From Bubalus kerabau (lineage: Eukaryota > Chordata > Mammalia > Artiodactyla > Bovidae): DNA of 64,000 bases. The notes under the pieces were generated by a model. The model did not search any database. It had not been told where the DNA came from and saw only the letters and a program-made list of their open reading frames with translations. The DNA lies in contig NC_073630.1 in assembly GCF_029407905.1 (NCBI RefSeq), positions 39,829,001-39,893,000 of the forward strand, in the 5' to 3' direction. Made by a program: the position numbers and the translations under genes. Below are positions 42,727-55,967 of the stretch, piece after piece (the first letter of the stretch is position 1; each line of letters starts with the position of its first letter).

Positions 42727-43399
42727 TCCATGTTGAATACCTTGATAAATCTTTCCCTTTTGTTACGGTTAAGGTAGGCATTTAGTTATCCTTGCTTTAA
42801 AAGATTTCCAGGATTCAATGAGGTCATACTGTAAGATGTGCAATGGGGGGCCTTGGTTCCCTTTCCATATTTATGACCTCTGAACGACAACCCCAGACTT
42901 CTTGAGCGTCTTAGCCCTGCCCAGCCTGTCTCTATATTTGGCCACCTCTGTCTTCCAGTGTGGACAGAGTGGCCTTCTATCTGGGCGACTTCTTTCAGTC
43001 TCTTCTGGCCTGCAGTCAGCATGGTTCTTCAGCTAGCTGAGTCACAGGAATAAGGCGGGAAGTGTACTGTTTACCTGCCGTCTGTCAGCACTTACCAAAT
43101 ATCCAATTGATGTAAAGCAGTCTAAAGTAAGGAATATTCTAAGAGCAAGTTCTGTAATTTTTTGTATAAAAAAATAAACATTGTGAAATTTTAGGGGGCA
43201 ATAATGAATCACCCCTTTTAATTTCTGAACCAATTAAGAGATAGACCAGAGTAAGATGGAGCTAGGAAAAAAAAAAAAAAAATCAGCTTTATTATTGGTA
43301 AAGTTGGCCTGGAGAACATGGTTTGAACCATATTGGACTTTCTACAGGTTCCCTTCATCTTGGAAGTATTTGCAAGTGCAAAGAAACCTGTTCTACCTA
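42727..43399. other. No gene recognised
   Basis: About 670 bp. An A run is at 43266-43281. Two short minus frames (42786-43022, 43042-43233) have no domain. Confidence 0.4.
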
Positions 43400-43666
43400 G
43401 AAGAGTTATGGCACCCCACTCCAGTACTCTTGCCAGGAAAATCCCATGGACGCAGGAGCCTGGTAGGCTACAGTCCATGGGGTCGCTAAGAGTCAGACAC
43501 GACTGAGGACTTCACTTTCACTCTTCACTTTCATGCATTGGCGAAGGAAATGGCAACCCACTCCAGTGTTCTTGCCTTGAGAATCCCAGGGACAGGGAAG
43601 CCTGGTTGGGCTGCTGTCTATGGGGTCGCACAGAGTCGGACACAACTGAAGCGACTTAGCAGCAGC
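43400..43666 (+). mobile_element. Bov-A2 SINE (dimer)
   Basis: Two Bov-A units (from ttatggcaccccactccagt and ggcgaaggaaatggcaaccc) with the cactttcactcttcacttt linker and an agcagcagc tail. The first unit is slightly shortened at its 5' end. Confidence 0.93.
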
Positions 43667-45297
43667 ATATCTCCTTGCCAATAAATGAATGAATGAAGCA
43701 ACCAATCAAAAAAGTTGTTTTTGCTTTCCTCAGAGGAACTTCCATGTACATTCCAGAGTACATGGAATCTTTTAATTTGTTTTGATCCTCGATGACCCTT
43801 TGCCTCTCTGTACTAGCTGGCTACAAGCACAGCACTCTCAGAGGAGGCAGAAAGCTGCAGTGGCTTCCAGACTGAGCACCTCTGGTGCCAGTGAGAGCTC
43901 CTGTTAGCTCCTTTTCCCCTTCCTCCTCTGCTTTCATCTTAAAATACAGCATGTTGTTTTCTGCTGGGAAGGTAGATACATTTGATTTCTGAGATCTGCT
44001 CAGTGCCTCAGGCCAGCTGTTTTGGCTCAAGTGGGATTAATTTAAACACCAGCTCTGGTTTAGTAGCTTATTATTAATCAATCAACAGATGTTTATTGTG
44101 TGCCTTTTAAGCAAAGCAAAGAAAAATGCAAAACAAATCCATGACTCTTAAGAACTGGGAGCCACATCCTGCTGATGGTTATGTTATGCCAGTGTTTTAA
44201 GACAGCAGAGGACTGAAATGCCTAACTTGCATAGTCTACCTTCCTTTTAGGCTTTAATTTCAGATTATCAATTTTAGTCACAATAAATGTAGACTGGAAA
44301 ATGTGACTTTGACCTGAGGCTAATAGTACTTCCTTTTAGGGAACTAACATGTTTTAAGTTAGGCTAATATAGCACTTCCTTTAGGAAATTAAGATTTATT
44401 AGATTAAAGTTAATTGGCCTCTGGTGATGGGCCTCTGACTCACCCGTTCACAGACAAGAAAGCTGGCAACAAAAGCAGAAGCCCAGCTGACCCTTCTCGG
44501 GGAAAGTTTGCTTCCTTCCTGGATCCTGAAGCACAAGTGAGCCACTGTCCATGAGCATAGCCCATTCAAACCAGTAAGAGAAAGGACTGGCTATCACTAA
44601 CTTCAGAATTCAATGACCTTACTCCTTGGAGAAACGATGGCTCGTGGCTTTCAGGCTCTTAACCAACCAGCTTAGCTCTCTTTCCAGGGGAAAATGACAG
44701 GAGACATCTAGAAGTGTCATATTGTCCCATCTGAAGGGGGAATGAAATTTCCCTCTTTTAAGAAAGAATGAAAAGGGGAATGAAGGTCTCCCCAGTACCA
44801 AATTATTCTACAGGGTAGACTTCACAGGGCAGATCCAGTGACCACGACAGTGCTCTGCAGATTGCCCTGAACACAACTGCACATTTATATGTAGAACACT
44901 GTTTAATTTCTTAAGAAATTCTGATATAAGAATTATATTAACTTCTGATGGAGACCCTCATCAGAACAAAGAAGACAGAACAATAGTTACCATTCATACA
45001 GAAAGAGATCAGAGCCTACAAACAAAATCTGATCTCCTTATGTTTCCCATTTGGGAAAATAAAACCTTTTATTTATTTTTTTCTCCCCCCGCCCACCCCC
45101 AGCCTCAAAATGTGGGAGCTAATTTGAAATAACCCATAAGGAAGCCTAGCCAATCTGTCTCTTGTGTTTGATTCCAGTTTCTTTCCATCACCTTAGCATT
45201 CCTCTCCTGGGGCTGTTTTCAGGTTTAAAGAGGTATCATGCTTGAAAACATTTCACCCATTACCAAACATTTTAGGTCACATATCTCTGGCTATGTG
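43667..45297. other. Unique-looking sequence, no gene recognised
   Basis: About 1.6 kb. Simple features are a tgaa run at 43686-43697 and a C run near 45085-45108. Short minus frames (43821-44030, 44619-44801) have no domain. Confidence 0.4.
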
Positions 45298-45425
45298 TCC
45301 TGGCTCTCCCATGTCCTGGCTCTGTGGCCTTGGCAAAGCCACTATAGCCTCTCTGAGGCTGAGTTTGTTTTTCATCTCGGAGTGAGTGCTTATTAATATC
45401 AGTGCCTTCCCTGCAACCATTAGAA
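45298..45425 (+). repeat. MIR SINE fragment, plus strand
   Basis: Forward MIR text: ctctgtggccttggcaaagc, cctctctgaggctgagtttg. Followed downstream by a second MIR-like piece. Confidence 0.6.
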
Positions 45426-45551
45426 ATGAAGTAGATGTCATAGAATTATAAACACGTATTTTGTAGGCTGGGTTACCCCCACCAGCCTCCTGCTTTGTCT
45501 CCACATCCACACCATTATTTTTTGCATGCAGCAAATGTAGCAGAAAATATC

Positions 45552-45645
45552 TGAACTTTTGAGTGAAACAGTCATGGGTTTGAATTTCTGTTCTGCTGTT
45601 CATGAGTTGTGTGACCATGGGTAAGTCATTCAGAAGATCACATCT
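45552..45645 (+). repeat. MIR SINE fragment, plus strand
   Basis: Forward MIR core: tcatgggtttgaatttctgt, tgagttgtgtgaccatgggt aagtca. A separate copy from the one at 45298, because the same MIR segment appears twice. Confidence 0.65.
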
Positions 45646-46435
45646 TTTTTTTACTGTGCTAAAAGGTGTTATCATAGTGAGAAGAGAGACCTATTTCAGA
45701 CTCATGTCTGAAAGAAGAGAATTATAGTACCACTATCAGACTTTTTCCTCCTTTTTAGAACGTAGCTTATACATTAGAGAAGTTTCACGTCTTCAGTAAG
45801 TCATTCACTTGTAAGGCATACCTGTGCACTATGTTTGTGCACACGCACACACCACACTCACATAGAGGTCGGCTTCCTTCCAGGTTTCTTTGGGAAAGCC
45901 ACAGCACGGTGCCAGTGATAACTGGCAATTTCTGTTACGGTGATGGGTGAGGATGGGTTAATCCTTATGCCTGTCAGCTTTGGCCAACCACCAAAAAAAT
46001 TTCCCTTCATCAAACTGTAAATATGTGTCCTGCCAAGGACTTTCCACTTAATTTTTTAAGCTTCATGATTGTCATTGGAAACTTTATGCATATATGCTGA
46101 GTTATTTACTGAACTCAGAGTATTATTGGACAAATGCCAGTTCATATCCAAGAAATTCCCCCTCATAAAAGAACCCACCCTAAATAACCACATTTCCCCC
46201 TTCCTTCCTTCATTTTATTTTTTTTTAACAAAGTTTTTAATTTTAATTAGGATCAGAACTAAAAGAAACCTAGTTTCGTCCTGAAGTTACATAAAAGTTG
46301 TATTGATTACACCCATCACTGGTCTCTGAACTTATAAGCTAAAAGAATCATACTGAAATAAGCAATCTGCCATCACTCAGACAAAATATAAATTCTGTAT
46401 TGATCTGTTTTCACAGAAAGGGAAGGTAGGTGTTA
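45646..46435. other. No gene recognised
   Basis: About 790 bp. A short cacacgcacacacc run near 45841-45853; otherwise unremarkable. Confidence 0.4.
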
Positions 46436-46500
46436 AGGTTCCCATTTTACAGCTGAGGACATTGACTTAGACACAGTCAGCCACTGGCTTATCTTGGTCA
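46436..46500 (-). repeat. Short MIR-like fragment
   Basis: cccattttacagctgaggac and following, as in reverse MIR. Only about 65 bp. Confidence 0.5.
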
Positions 46501-47089
46501 CCGATCTACACTATGGAAAGGAAAACTGAGAATTTGAATTAAAGCCCAACTCAATAATTATCATATTTGATCTAAGAAGAGAGGCATTTTGCAGCACTTT
46601 CAGTGTTTTAGCACCCAAGGGGAATGATAGCAGCAGCCCTTGGGCTGCTTTTCTCGGTGGGATAGGATGGGGGAGGCTCACACGGGTGCTGAATCGATTA
46701 TCAGCGTTCTCATGCACGAGATTCCGTACTTAGGCACCGAGGTGGGCTTTTTAAGAGCCAAGTTGTATAATAGATTCTTTTATTATGAATATTCAGTCCA
46801 TCCATGACTCCCTTCCCTGTCCTTGGCCCTTGGCCCAGCACACACCCAGCCCCAGAATATTGTGTCAAACTGTGGACTGCTTGCCAGGTTAGGATTGAGT
46901 TCCCCTATAGCTCCCTCATCCATAGTCATGACTTCCACTCCCACACCCATCCCAGACAGATCGTCTAACTCTGATCCTCTCATTCGCCTTCTAGTCTCAC
47001 TTCAACAATTCAACTGATTTTAAAACATGCCTCTGCTTGAATACTTGCTAACAACACACTCAAATATAATCAGTGCTATTACTGAAACC
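46501..47089. other. No gene recognised
   Basis: About 590 bp. The opposed frames 46783-46983 and 46823-47017 overlap on opposite strands and show no family. The right half may already be decayed L2. Confidence 0.35.
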
Positions 47090-47479
47090 TCTTGGAACAA
47101 GAGCTGGGATTTTAGGGTTCTCTCCCCACTCTGTTGATTCCCCTTCCTAGATTTCTTTGCTTCTACCAATGACACCACCATACTTACAAATTTGCAGTCA
47201 TTATTGATTTCTGCTTCTCTAAAAATCCGGCCTGTCATTGAGTCTACAGCTTTTGCTTCATATGGTATTTCTTATCTCCTTCCTTTGGGTTATTATAAAG
47301 TCCAGTCCAGGCTCTCATCACTTCAAATGTGCACAACTTTAATGGTTTCTCAGTTTCTCTCTCTTCAGTCTTTTCCTCTCCAGTCCATCCTGCATGAGTA
47401 ATAACTTCTCATCACTGTTGGATTATATGCAATTGCCTCATCCCAAATTTAAAATTGTCTTTAATGTGATTTCACTCAC
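47090..47479 (+). repeat. L2 LINE fragment
   Basis: Forward L2 ORF2-end text: agctgggattttagggttct, accaatgacaccaccatact, ggctctcatcacttcaaatg. It is cut by the BovB at 47480 and may continue faintly after 48742. Confidence 0.65.
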
Positions 47480-48741
47480 TGTTGTTGTTTATTTGCTAAG
47501 CTGTGTTCAACTCTTTGCAACCCCATGAACCGCAGCACGCCTGAGTTTGCTCAGACTCATGTCCATTGAGTCTGTGATGCCATCCAACCATCTCATCCTC
47601 TGTTGCCCCTTTCTTCTCTTGTCCTCAGTGTTTCCCAGCATCAGGGTCTCTTCCAATGAGTCAGTTCTTCGCATCAGGTAGCTAAAGTATTGGAGCTTCA
47701 GCTTCAGCATCGGTCCTTCCAATGAATATTTAGGGTTGATTTCCTTTAGGATTGATTGGTTTGATCTTCTTGACGTCCAAGAACTCTCAAGAGTCTTCTC
47801 CAGCACCAAAGTTCAAAAGCATCAATTCTTTGGTGCTCAGCCTTCTTCATGATCCGACCCTCATATCCATACATGACTGCTGGAAAAACCATAGCTTTGA
47901 CTATATGGACCTTTATGGTCTCTGCTTTTGAATACACTGTTTAGGTTTGTCATAGCTTTTCTTCCAAGAAACAAGTGTCTTAATTTCATGGTTGCAGTCA
48001 CCATCCTTATTGATTTTGGAGCCCAAGAAAATGAAATCTGACACTGTTTCCACATTTTCCCCATCTGTTTGCCATGAAGTGATGGGACCAGAGGCCATGA
48101 TCTTAGTTTTTTGAATGTTGAGTTTTAAGCCAGCTTTTTCACTCTCCTCTTTCACTTTCATCAAGAGGTTCTTTAGTTCCTCTTCACTTTCTGCCATTAG
48201 AGTGGTTATCATCTGCATATCTGAGGTTGTTGATATTTCTCCCAGCAATCTTGATTCCAGTTTGTGCTTTCATCCAGCCGGCATTTTGCATGATGTACTC
48301 TGCATATAAGTTAAATAAGTAGAGTCACTATATACAGGCTTGACGTACTTGTCTTCCAATTTTGAAACAGTCTGTTGTTCCATGTCCGGTTCTAACTGTT
48401 GCTTCTTGTCCTGCATACAGGTTTCTCAGGAGGCAGGTAATGTGGTTTGGTATTCATGTCTCTTTAAGAACATTCCACAGTTTGTTGTGGTCCACACAGT
48501 CAAAGGCTTTAGTACTGTCAATGAAGCAAAAGTAGACTTTTTTTTGGTTTAATTCTCTTACTTCTTCTATGATCCAACGGATATTGGCAATTTGATCTCT
48601 GGTTCCTCTGCCTTTTCTAAATCCAGTTTGTACATCTGGAATTTCTTGGTTCATCTACTGCTAAAGCCTAGCTTGAAGGATTTTGAGCATCATCTTGCTG
48701 GCATGTGAAATGAGTGCAACTGTAAGGTAATTTGAACATTC
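47480..48741 (-). mobile_element. BovB LINE, 1.26 kb, 5'-truncated
   Basis: Minus-strand BovB from its 3' end (gtgttcaactctttgcaacc) into the RT; truncated near 48741 in the block encoding SNYCTI. Open pieces are 47507-47809, 47913-48248 (ends of RT with LKLNIQKTKIMASGPITSW) and 48454-48654 (FRKGRGTRDQIANIRWII, FCFIDSTKAFDCVDHNKLW). The YADD region near 48205-48220 is frame-broken. Deletions near 47540 and 47915-47930 mark it as one of the more diverged copies. It is the only BovB in the right half. Confidence 0.95.
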
Positions 48742-49216
48742 ACATCACTAATTCACCTTTATTTTCAACGACCTGTCAAACACACCCTCCCACCCTTATG
48801 AGGTCAAACACAAGGTAGAGTCCAAACATTCAAGTGAAACAAGATTTCCATCCTGGGAAAAGGAGGATGTATGAAAAGGGCAAGAAGAGACTCCCATTGC
48901 AGAAGAGCTGGTAAGTCACAAAGAGTAAGGCCAGCAGGAATATAGTTACAGGATTGTTTCTGTAGAACAAGGAAGAAGCTTGTCAAAACTGAGTCACCCA
49001 AGGAAAGCCTACCAGCAAGTAACCCAGTCTTGTGCCTCTGACACCCAAGGCTAGGAATATGTGTTTCAGAGCCTGAGAGGCCATCTACCACAGTAAATGA
49101 TTCTGGACTTGAATTTTCTTCTCCTGCCACCAGATTTATGATCCTGCACAAGTTTCTTAGCTTAACTTCTGTGAGCCTTGATTTCTTTATATATTTGTGT
49201 GTTAGTTGCAAACAGG
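48742..49216. other. No gene recognised
   Basis: About 475 bp covered by a 139-residue minus frame (48804-49223) that shows no domain or family; its right end runs into a Bov-tA piece. Treated as chance. Confidence 0.4.
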
Positions 49217-49317
49217 TTGCCATTTGCTTCTCCAGGAGATCTTCTCGACCCAGGGATCAAACTCAGGTCTCCCGCATTGCAGGCAGATTCTTTATCATCT
49301 GAGCTACCAGGGCACTT
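49217..49317 (-). mobile_element. Bov-tA SINE fragment, minus strand
   Basis: Only the tRNA head and first part of the body: ggttgccatttgcttctcca through tgagctaccaggg. The 3' Bov-A part is missing. Confidence 0.85.
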
Positions 49318-51119
49318 GGGAAAATAATATTTTACAGATTTGGTATGATGATTAAATAAAGTGCCTGCTGTGGCACCTATCACTTAATAATAGGCCTGCT
49401 GCCCACTGTCAGAGCTGCTGAAACCACACATGCCCAAGCAAAGGACTGACCTACTGGCTGAGGTGGGGCTAAGCCTGTAGGTGGGATCTAGCCAATCCAG
49501 ACAGAGGACGGAGAAGAAAGAGCCCAGAGGCAAGAAGTCAGGCAAGGCCAGATGCTGGGATGTTTCCCTTCCCCATTCTTCTCTCATTTCTACCAATCCT
49601 GAACATGACTCATTCTCAACACAAACCCACATTTTCTGAGAAGCCAACTCTGTTCTAAGGATGCCTTTGTTCTTTGAGTCCCTTTTGGACAGGCTCCTTG
49701 CTGTACAGTACTTGACCCTGTGTAGCGCTACAGTCCCAGTTTCGACATTTCAATTAATCCCTAAGGTTCATGGTATTGCTGTTTGCAACCTTGCAAAGAC
49801 TTCCATTCAGGAGTTCTGCGAAGCTGGTTTGAGGTAGTGGGTCGCTAGCCAAGTGAGTGAGCCCAGGAATCCAGCCCCATTGCCCAGCATACCTCTGTGA
49901 TGTCAAGTTGTTTCTGCATGAATATTTCATGGCAGTTATATGCTGTTGTGGAATTTGAGGATTGGGAATTTTCTAAATTCTCCAGATGAATTCCTGAATG
50001 ACATCAGGGGCCTACAATATGATGATTTATTGATTTTTAGATTCCTCTTATTCTTTAGTCAGATTTAGTCAACTAAATTTCAAGCCTTTTTATGAATGAG
50101 CTGAGTTTCTTTTATCTCGGTTCCCTGAAAATTTAGGCCAAAGTTGCCTTCAGAACAAGTATTCAACCTGCAGTTGAATTAATTCAATGACTACATCTTG
50201 TTACGATTTTAATTTTTATAATTATAGACAGTCATTTACTCCAATTGTTTAGTTACACCTGACATAAAATATGACATTTTCCCTAGCATGATAAACAGGG
50301 AAGTAAAATACAAAAGAATTGGGTGTAATACTCATTTTTTTTTTTTAACAAGAAAAGAACTACAGACCATTTGTAAGGAAATGTACATTATCTTGTTCTG
50401 TTTACAGACTGTATCTGTCTTCCATTAAATTTTCTACTTGTTCTAATGACTTGCTGAAATGGAAAAATACTCAACTTCTTTACAAAGTAGTGATTATGAG
50501 TACCCAATCACTTCTCCCTACTTCCAGATTATGTTTCTTCACTTCAATTTTAAAAGAATGTTCTTTTACTTTGGAAAACGATGGCAGGACTTTATGGCTA
50601 ATTACGGGTACAAATATATCACACTAATTACTCCAGACATGACCCCTCCCACACACACATTTAGCCCATCTGCTGAAAGGTGCCTATAATGTTTTATGTG
50701 TAGGACTCTAACTTTTTTCATTTTGTCCAACTTATTGTTTCACCCTGGCAGTGACTTTGAATTGAATTGCATTTTTTCCAGTACTACTTCCCACCACGCA
50801 CGCATTCACACAACATTTCCAATGCCATCACTAAAAGTCAAACTTCCACCATTTTATACCTGGGCTAACTTAAGAGTCTTCCGGAGGCTATTTTGGATTG
50901 GTCACTTTCCCTTTTACATATTCTGTGCATTGTTTCTGTACTTGCAGCCATAAAACCCCTCCCTCCCCTCCGCAGAAATAAAACTGCCTCTCCAATATAA
51001 TTCCAGCATCCTGTCAGGACTTGTCTACTGCTCCTCACCCCCGGCCCCCTCATCCCCCACAGCAACAGCCTTCCGCCAGCCTCTCTGTCCGCTCAACGCT
51101 GGCCGTGCTTTCCCAGTTC
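49318..51119. other. Unique-looking sequence, no gene recognised
   Basis: About 1.8 kb. A T run is at 50336-50346. Adjacent plus frames 50459-50689 and 50696-50953 have no domain. A C/T-rich stretch lies at 50951-51075. Confidence 0.4.
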
Positions 51120-51485
51120 CGTAGCTTTGTTCCTGTCACTCCTGCCACCTCTACCTAAATTTTATGTACACCTAAGGCCTGGACCAAAAGTTTGCTCCAT
51201 AAACCCTTTCCTGAAAAAATTGCCTAAAATCCCACCCTTAACTCTATATCAGAAGTACATATTACTACATGTGTGTCTGGTAGTCAGCTATTTACTTTCT
51301 TATTTTGTGGTTGTTTACACACATCACTTTTTACTAGACTGTATGCACTTTGTGGGCGAGGACTGTGTCTGGCCCATCTTTGCATCCCCATATTGTTTAC
51401 TTCAATGCTTTTCCTGTAATATGTGCTCTGTACGTATTTGTTCACTGGGTGTACATTCACTATCTATACAATATTTTCAGCACAA
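51120..51485 (+). repeat. L2 LINE 3' end
   Basis: Forward L2 3' region: aaaccctttcctgaaaaaat, then ctagactgtatgcactttgt, gaggactgtgtctggcc, and a weakened terminal tatttgttcactggg. It explains most of the 125-residue plus frame at 51127-51504. Confidence 0.75.
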
Positions 51486-52565
51486 TAATGGGGTACATCA
51501 ATAGAGAAATCTATTGAGGGCCATACAAATCAGGCCTTAAAAGTTCATGGAACTATGAACTACAGTTTGAGCAATTTCATAAATTATAATCTCTTCATAA
51601 AATGACAGATGCCGATATGAAAACACAAAGTGGAAAAGAAAATTGTTCTGCATTTACTCGGCCTACATGAACTAGAACAGTGGCTATTTCATGATGCTGA
51701 GTCCCTTGGTTGGGTACTTAATCTGTATCACATGTTATCAAGAGAGGGGATGGAAGCCCAACTATTATTCATCCATACTTGTATGATCTCAACTTAAACA
51801 CTACAGAGGGAAAAACTTTCAGTGGTTGAGAAATAAAACTATACACATTTTATGTTCTATTCTGCTTTTAAGTGACCTTAAAGGGACAGCTTCCTGGATG
51901 AAAACAAATCTTATGAATTTTATTAATGATGGCTCCTACTAGGAATGAGAGACATGTACAGTGTATTAAAACCTTCCATTTCCAGAAATTTTTACTTCTT
52001 TTTAGTGTATTTTTCTTTGGGGGCCCATTCAGACCTTATAGCTTCCTGAGAAAAAAGCTGCAATTATATCTTATATATAATATATATGACATGTATATAT
52101 ATATATATATATTAATATATCATTTTCCTTAAAAAGTTGTTATTCTGTCTATGCGCCCTACTATTCTTTCCAGAGCATTCCTTGGCCGTGATCTTCCATC
52201 TTCTGGTTGATTTTCCTGATAGAGTATAACCACACTTATTCACATGCCCACACTCCTAGACTGGTGTTTGCTTGGTGAGCTCTGCCCAGTTCCTTCCCTG
52301 GCCTCTGTCCCCCAGAAGCTGTGGGATCACAGTGATTCACACCTCTTCCTCTTCTCCCCTCTTCCAGCACCCACTTGGTGTCATCCCAGAATGCCAGAAT
52401 CAGATGGGACTCATTTTATAGGGAAGCATTTGGACTGACAGCCATATAGGATTTCACTTAAGAAGAAAAAGAACATCACCAGTGAGTGCCACCATCACTG
52501 CTGAGTACCTGTCCTGACCGCAGAATAATGAGGCTGGAAAGGAAAGATGCACAGACCATCTGATC
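51486..52565. other. No gene; AT microsatellite
   Basis: About 1.08 kb with an AT-rich tract at 52068-52122, including (TA)n at about 52094-52112. The plus frame 52244-52438 is proline/serine-rich chance coding. No repeat family recognised. Confidence 0.45.
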
Positions 52566-52697
52566 CAGTGGTTTTCAAATTTAGATTTATAAAGCGAATC
52601 CAAGTGGGCTTGCTATTGCCTAAAGAAGGAGGGGAAAGGACTCTGCATCCTGGCAGTAGCCTGTGGGCACACCCACGTAGCAGTCTTTAAACCACTA
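52566..52697. mobile_element. Probable small hAT-Charlie MITE
   Basis: Terminal inverted repeats cagtggttttcaaa at the left and tctttaaaccacta at the right, 132 bp, the right size and ends for a worn Charlie-type MITE. The 8-bp duplication is not convincing. Confidence 0.55.
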
Positions 52698-52714
52698 ACC
52701 TGAGCTAATGTCAC

Positions 52715-52830
52715 AGTTTGCAGGTGAGGAACCTGAGCCCAGAAGGTTTAAGTGAGTCTCTCATGGTCAAATAACTGGTGTGCAGAACTGATTCTAGATC
52801 CCAAGTTACGAAGCTCAGCGTTCTTTCCCA
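52715..52830 (-). repeat. MIR SINE fragment, minus strand
   Basis: Reverse MIR: tttgcaggtgaggaacctga gcccagaagg, then caaataactggtgtgcagaa. Confidence 0.62.
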
Positions 52831-55379
52831 TAGCACCAGATAACAGATGAATTAAGAGCTTGTTTCTACTCACTGGACCAGCCCAGTTCATCTCTGTGCC
52901 CAGCCGAAGAGCAGCGTATGAGAACTAGTGTTTTCCCACTCAAAAATCATCCATCATTGAAGGATTTTCACGATTAACAGAAATCACCCCAAAAACCAGA
53001 AACCACAAGGGACAGCACCACATGCATCTTTAGCTGTCCCCCCGTTCCAGGAGGGGCTCTCAGCTGAGTGGCCAAATACCCCACAACCGACCTGCCTCTT
53101 CAGTCCAGCCCAGAACAGCCCAACGCATCCTGAGTCTGCTCATCCCTTTGAGGGTGGTCTCTTCCTTTTTCCACCAACAACGTGGGAAGCTAACCATAGG
53201 CATTAGAGGGCCCTGATGGTGGCCAATTAGAATGGAGTCCCCACAGAGCTACCATTATAGGCCCTCCACAGCAGTACCCTTCTCCACAAGCCATCCTGTG
53301 ATTAATGTAATCACCCTAATTGTTGGCCTCCTTTTTGAGTCTTGGCCACATGGGGAAAAGTTGAATGTTTTCCCTGAATGCATTCTTTCCAAACAACTGT
53401 GTGTCCTTAGTTGTGGAACATGATGTCATGAGTTCTGATGAAGGGGTTGCCCTTGAGAAGCTGAAGATTGTCCCCAAAGGCCTAACGGAGCCAGTTCAAC
53501 TCATATCCCATAGCTGCATCCCTGTGGCCACACGTGCAGACAGTTACTCTAAAATTAACAAAACAAGCTTGTGGTTCTTGCTATTGTACTTTTTACTCTA
53601 TACCTTTTGAGAGAGCATTGGGAAATAAAATATTCCTTTTCCCTCATACTCTTCAGACTTGGCATGCAATAATTTTTGTTGTTGTTATTTTTCTGGTCAG
53701 AAGTTACTGTTAAGTCAGACAAGTCTGGTTAGAAACAGTTTCCATCCAGAAAAAAAATAATTGTTTGTTCCCAAGCCAGACCACTTGAGGGCAGTATAGC
53801 CTTAGAAGTGTGCTTTAACCAACTACAACACTGCCTAAGAAGGAAACGGACAATGTGGGTTTTACATATACACTGCTCTATTCGAATTCAGGAAATAATC
53901 TGTAAACAATAAGAAACACTCCCTGGGAGTCATATCAAATTTTAAAATGAAGGAATAGATGTCTAACTTTAAATGTACTTACATAATTTTCTTATATAAT
54001 TGCTTGAGGGAGGCACAATATAAGCCACTCATATGAGGGAGATTTAAAATTGGAGTGTTATTACAAAAATAAAGAAGAAGAAAGGACTAGGACAGCATAA
54101 AAACAAAACAAGCTAAACTCAAATATATTAACCTGGGAACAAAATCAGGGTATGTTTGCAGGTCCTTGTGATCCTCTTGGAGGACACAGTTTTTCACAAC
54201 TAATATGTCCTTATAACTGTTTTTAACCTGAGCAGAAATGCTGCTTCTCTGCCTTTCTTTGGTATTCTGGGAGCAAATCCAGGATAGGCAAGTGAAGATA
54301 AAGGAAGGAGGCTTACAAGGAAAGGGAGGAGAGAAGGAGGAAGGCATTGTGTTCTGTCCTTAGAGAATCACCGATTATGAATTCTGGGGAAGTGTCTGCA
54401 CTGACCCAAATCACAGGGAGGCATACTGACTCCACTCAAATCTCCCACATCTCCCCCATAAATTGTTTGTGCATACCTTTTGGTAGTTTTCACAGGATGT
54501 TAATAGACAAGTTGCAATTGCTGTTTGCGTTCTCTTTCCAATATCAGTGCTTAACAGAGCCCCGTGGTTATCTCCCGAAGCCCATCTGGAAGGAATGCTG
54601 TGTCCCTTGCTCTGCTCTTCTTTATGGGCGACAGAAAGAACAAGATAGTTCTTGAATACATTTCCAAGATTATTCAGAGACCAAAGGTACTTTCAGCACA
54701 ACTCTTTGGAGACTGATGGTGAGGGAGCAAACCTCCGAAATACTCCCTCAACCATGGCGGGTAAGCTCAGCTTCTTTCTTGAGAGGGCTGAGGTGATAAG
54801 GTGTCAATTCCTCAGTTTTCCTCCCTTCATTTCAGTTTTTCCCCTTTGATCTCTTATAGCCATCTTGCTCCATTAAATATCTTCTTAACTCCACCCTTTT
54901 CTCGTCAACCTTTTCCACTACACTTGCAGGAAAAAAAAAAAAAAGTCCTTTCCCTGCCTTATTCCCTTTCCCCAGGTCCTTTCCTCTCTCCCTCCATTCA
55001 TAGTAGATTTCTTGAGAGAAAGGTCTTCACAAGGCCCTTGCACCTTTGCCTCTCTTCACTCTCTCCCTTGCATGATTTCCCCCCTCACCACTCTTCAGCA
55101 ATTATCCTTTAAAGCTCATCAGTAATCTGCTCATCACCAGGTTGTCCACGGATTTCTTTTCAGCGCTTCTCCTTACTGCATCATATCTCTGTTCCCACAG
55201 TGAGGTATTAGCCAGAAATCCATGCCTCTCCCTTTAAAACTCTTTCTCCCCGAGGACTCAGTAATGCAGGTCCTCCTCAGTCCCTGTTGAGCTGGTTTAT
55301 TCTACTCTCCCCTTAAATGTGGAAGTGTTTTAGTCTTCCGTACCCCTTTTATCTTCCTCTTTCAAACTCATCTGATCCC
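52831..55379. other. Unique-looking sequence, no gene recognised
   Basis: About 2.55 kb. At 53205-53640 there are a CCAAT box (53224-53228), two short frames and an AATAAA at 53625-53630, but nothing ties them together. An A run is at 54931-54944 and pyrimidine-rich text at 54960-55100. The 102-residue frame 54347-54655 has no domain. Could include small exons that only conservation or RNA data would show. Confidence 0.4.
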
Positions 55380-55800
55380 ATAGCTTTAATTACCAGCTCT
55401 TTGCCCTTGACTTCCCGATATATATTTCCCTTCCAAGCTATGTAGCTCACGGGCTAATGGAATATTTGTCATTTCATGAACAAAAATTTCCAAAACAGGG
55501 TTCATCTTTCCCACACAGCCTCCCCATCTCCTTGTCACAAAATAGCTTCCCCTCCTTACCATTACTCAAGTCTCAAGACAAATTTCAGTCATCTTCGACT
55601 CCTACCGTGCCATTTCTAAACAGATTGGATGGGAGTAAAGGATGATGAAATGTCTTTTTAGAGTCTCTTATATTCAGAGTAACTACTCTACTTAATGCCT
55701 CATTTCATCACCTGGACTTTTGCAGTGATTGCCAAACTGGTGTCTCTGTCATTAATCTTTCTCTTCTCCACTACTATCAAACCAGTATCGGGACATTATC
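55380..55800 (+). repeat. L2 LINE fragment
   Basis: Forward L2 ORF2-end text: caggttcatctttccc-like block near 55497-55515, agtcatcttcgactcctacc, cctggacttttgcagtgatt. Probably the same L2 as 56465-56790, separated by the L1 insertion. Confidence 0.65.
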
Positions 55801-55967
55801 TATTTTACCAAACAGTTGTCTCCATACAAAAGAAATAGGTAGCATTACTTGCTTCCAGAATAAACGGCAGGGGCACAGGGGTGGAAGGAAGGGAAATTTT
55901 ACATTTATGTACCATCTTGTTCCTTTAAAATTCTGTGCCCCATGGATTATTAACTACTAAGAATATT

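Noticed and set aside
45277..45675. A 132-residue minus-strand frame as a gene
   Set aside because: It runs antisense through two MIR fragments (45298-45425 and 45552-45645), so repeat content explains it.
48804..49223. A 139-residue minus-strand frame as a small protein gene
   Set aside because: No recognisable domain, no context, and the N-terminal end reaches a Bov-tA fragment.
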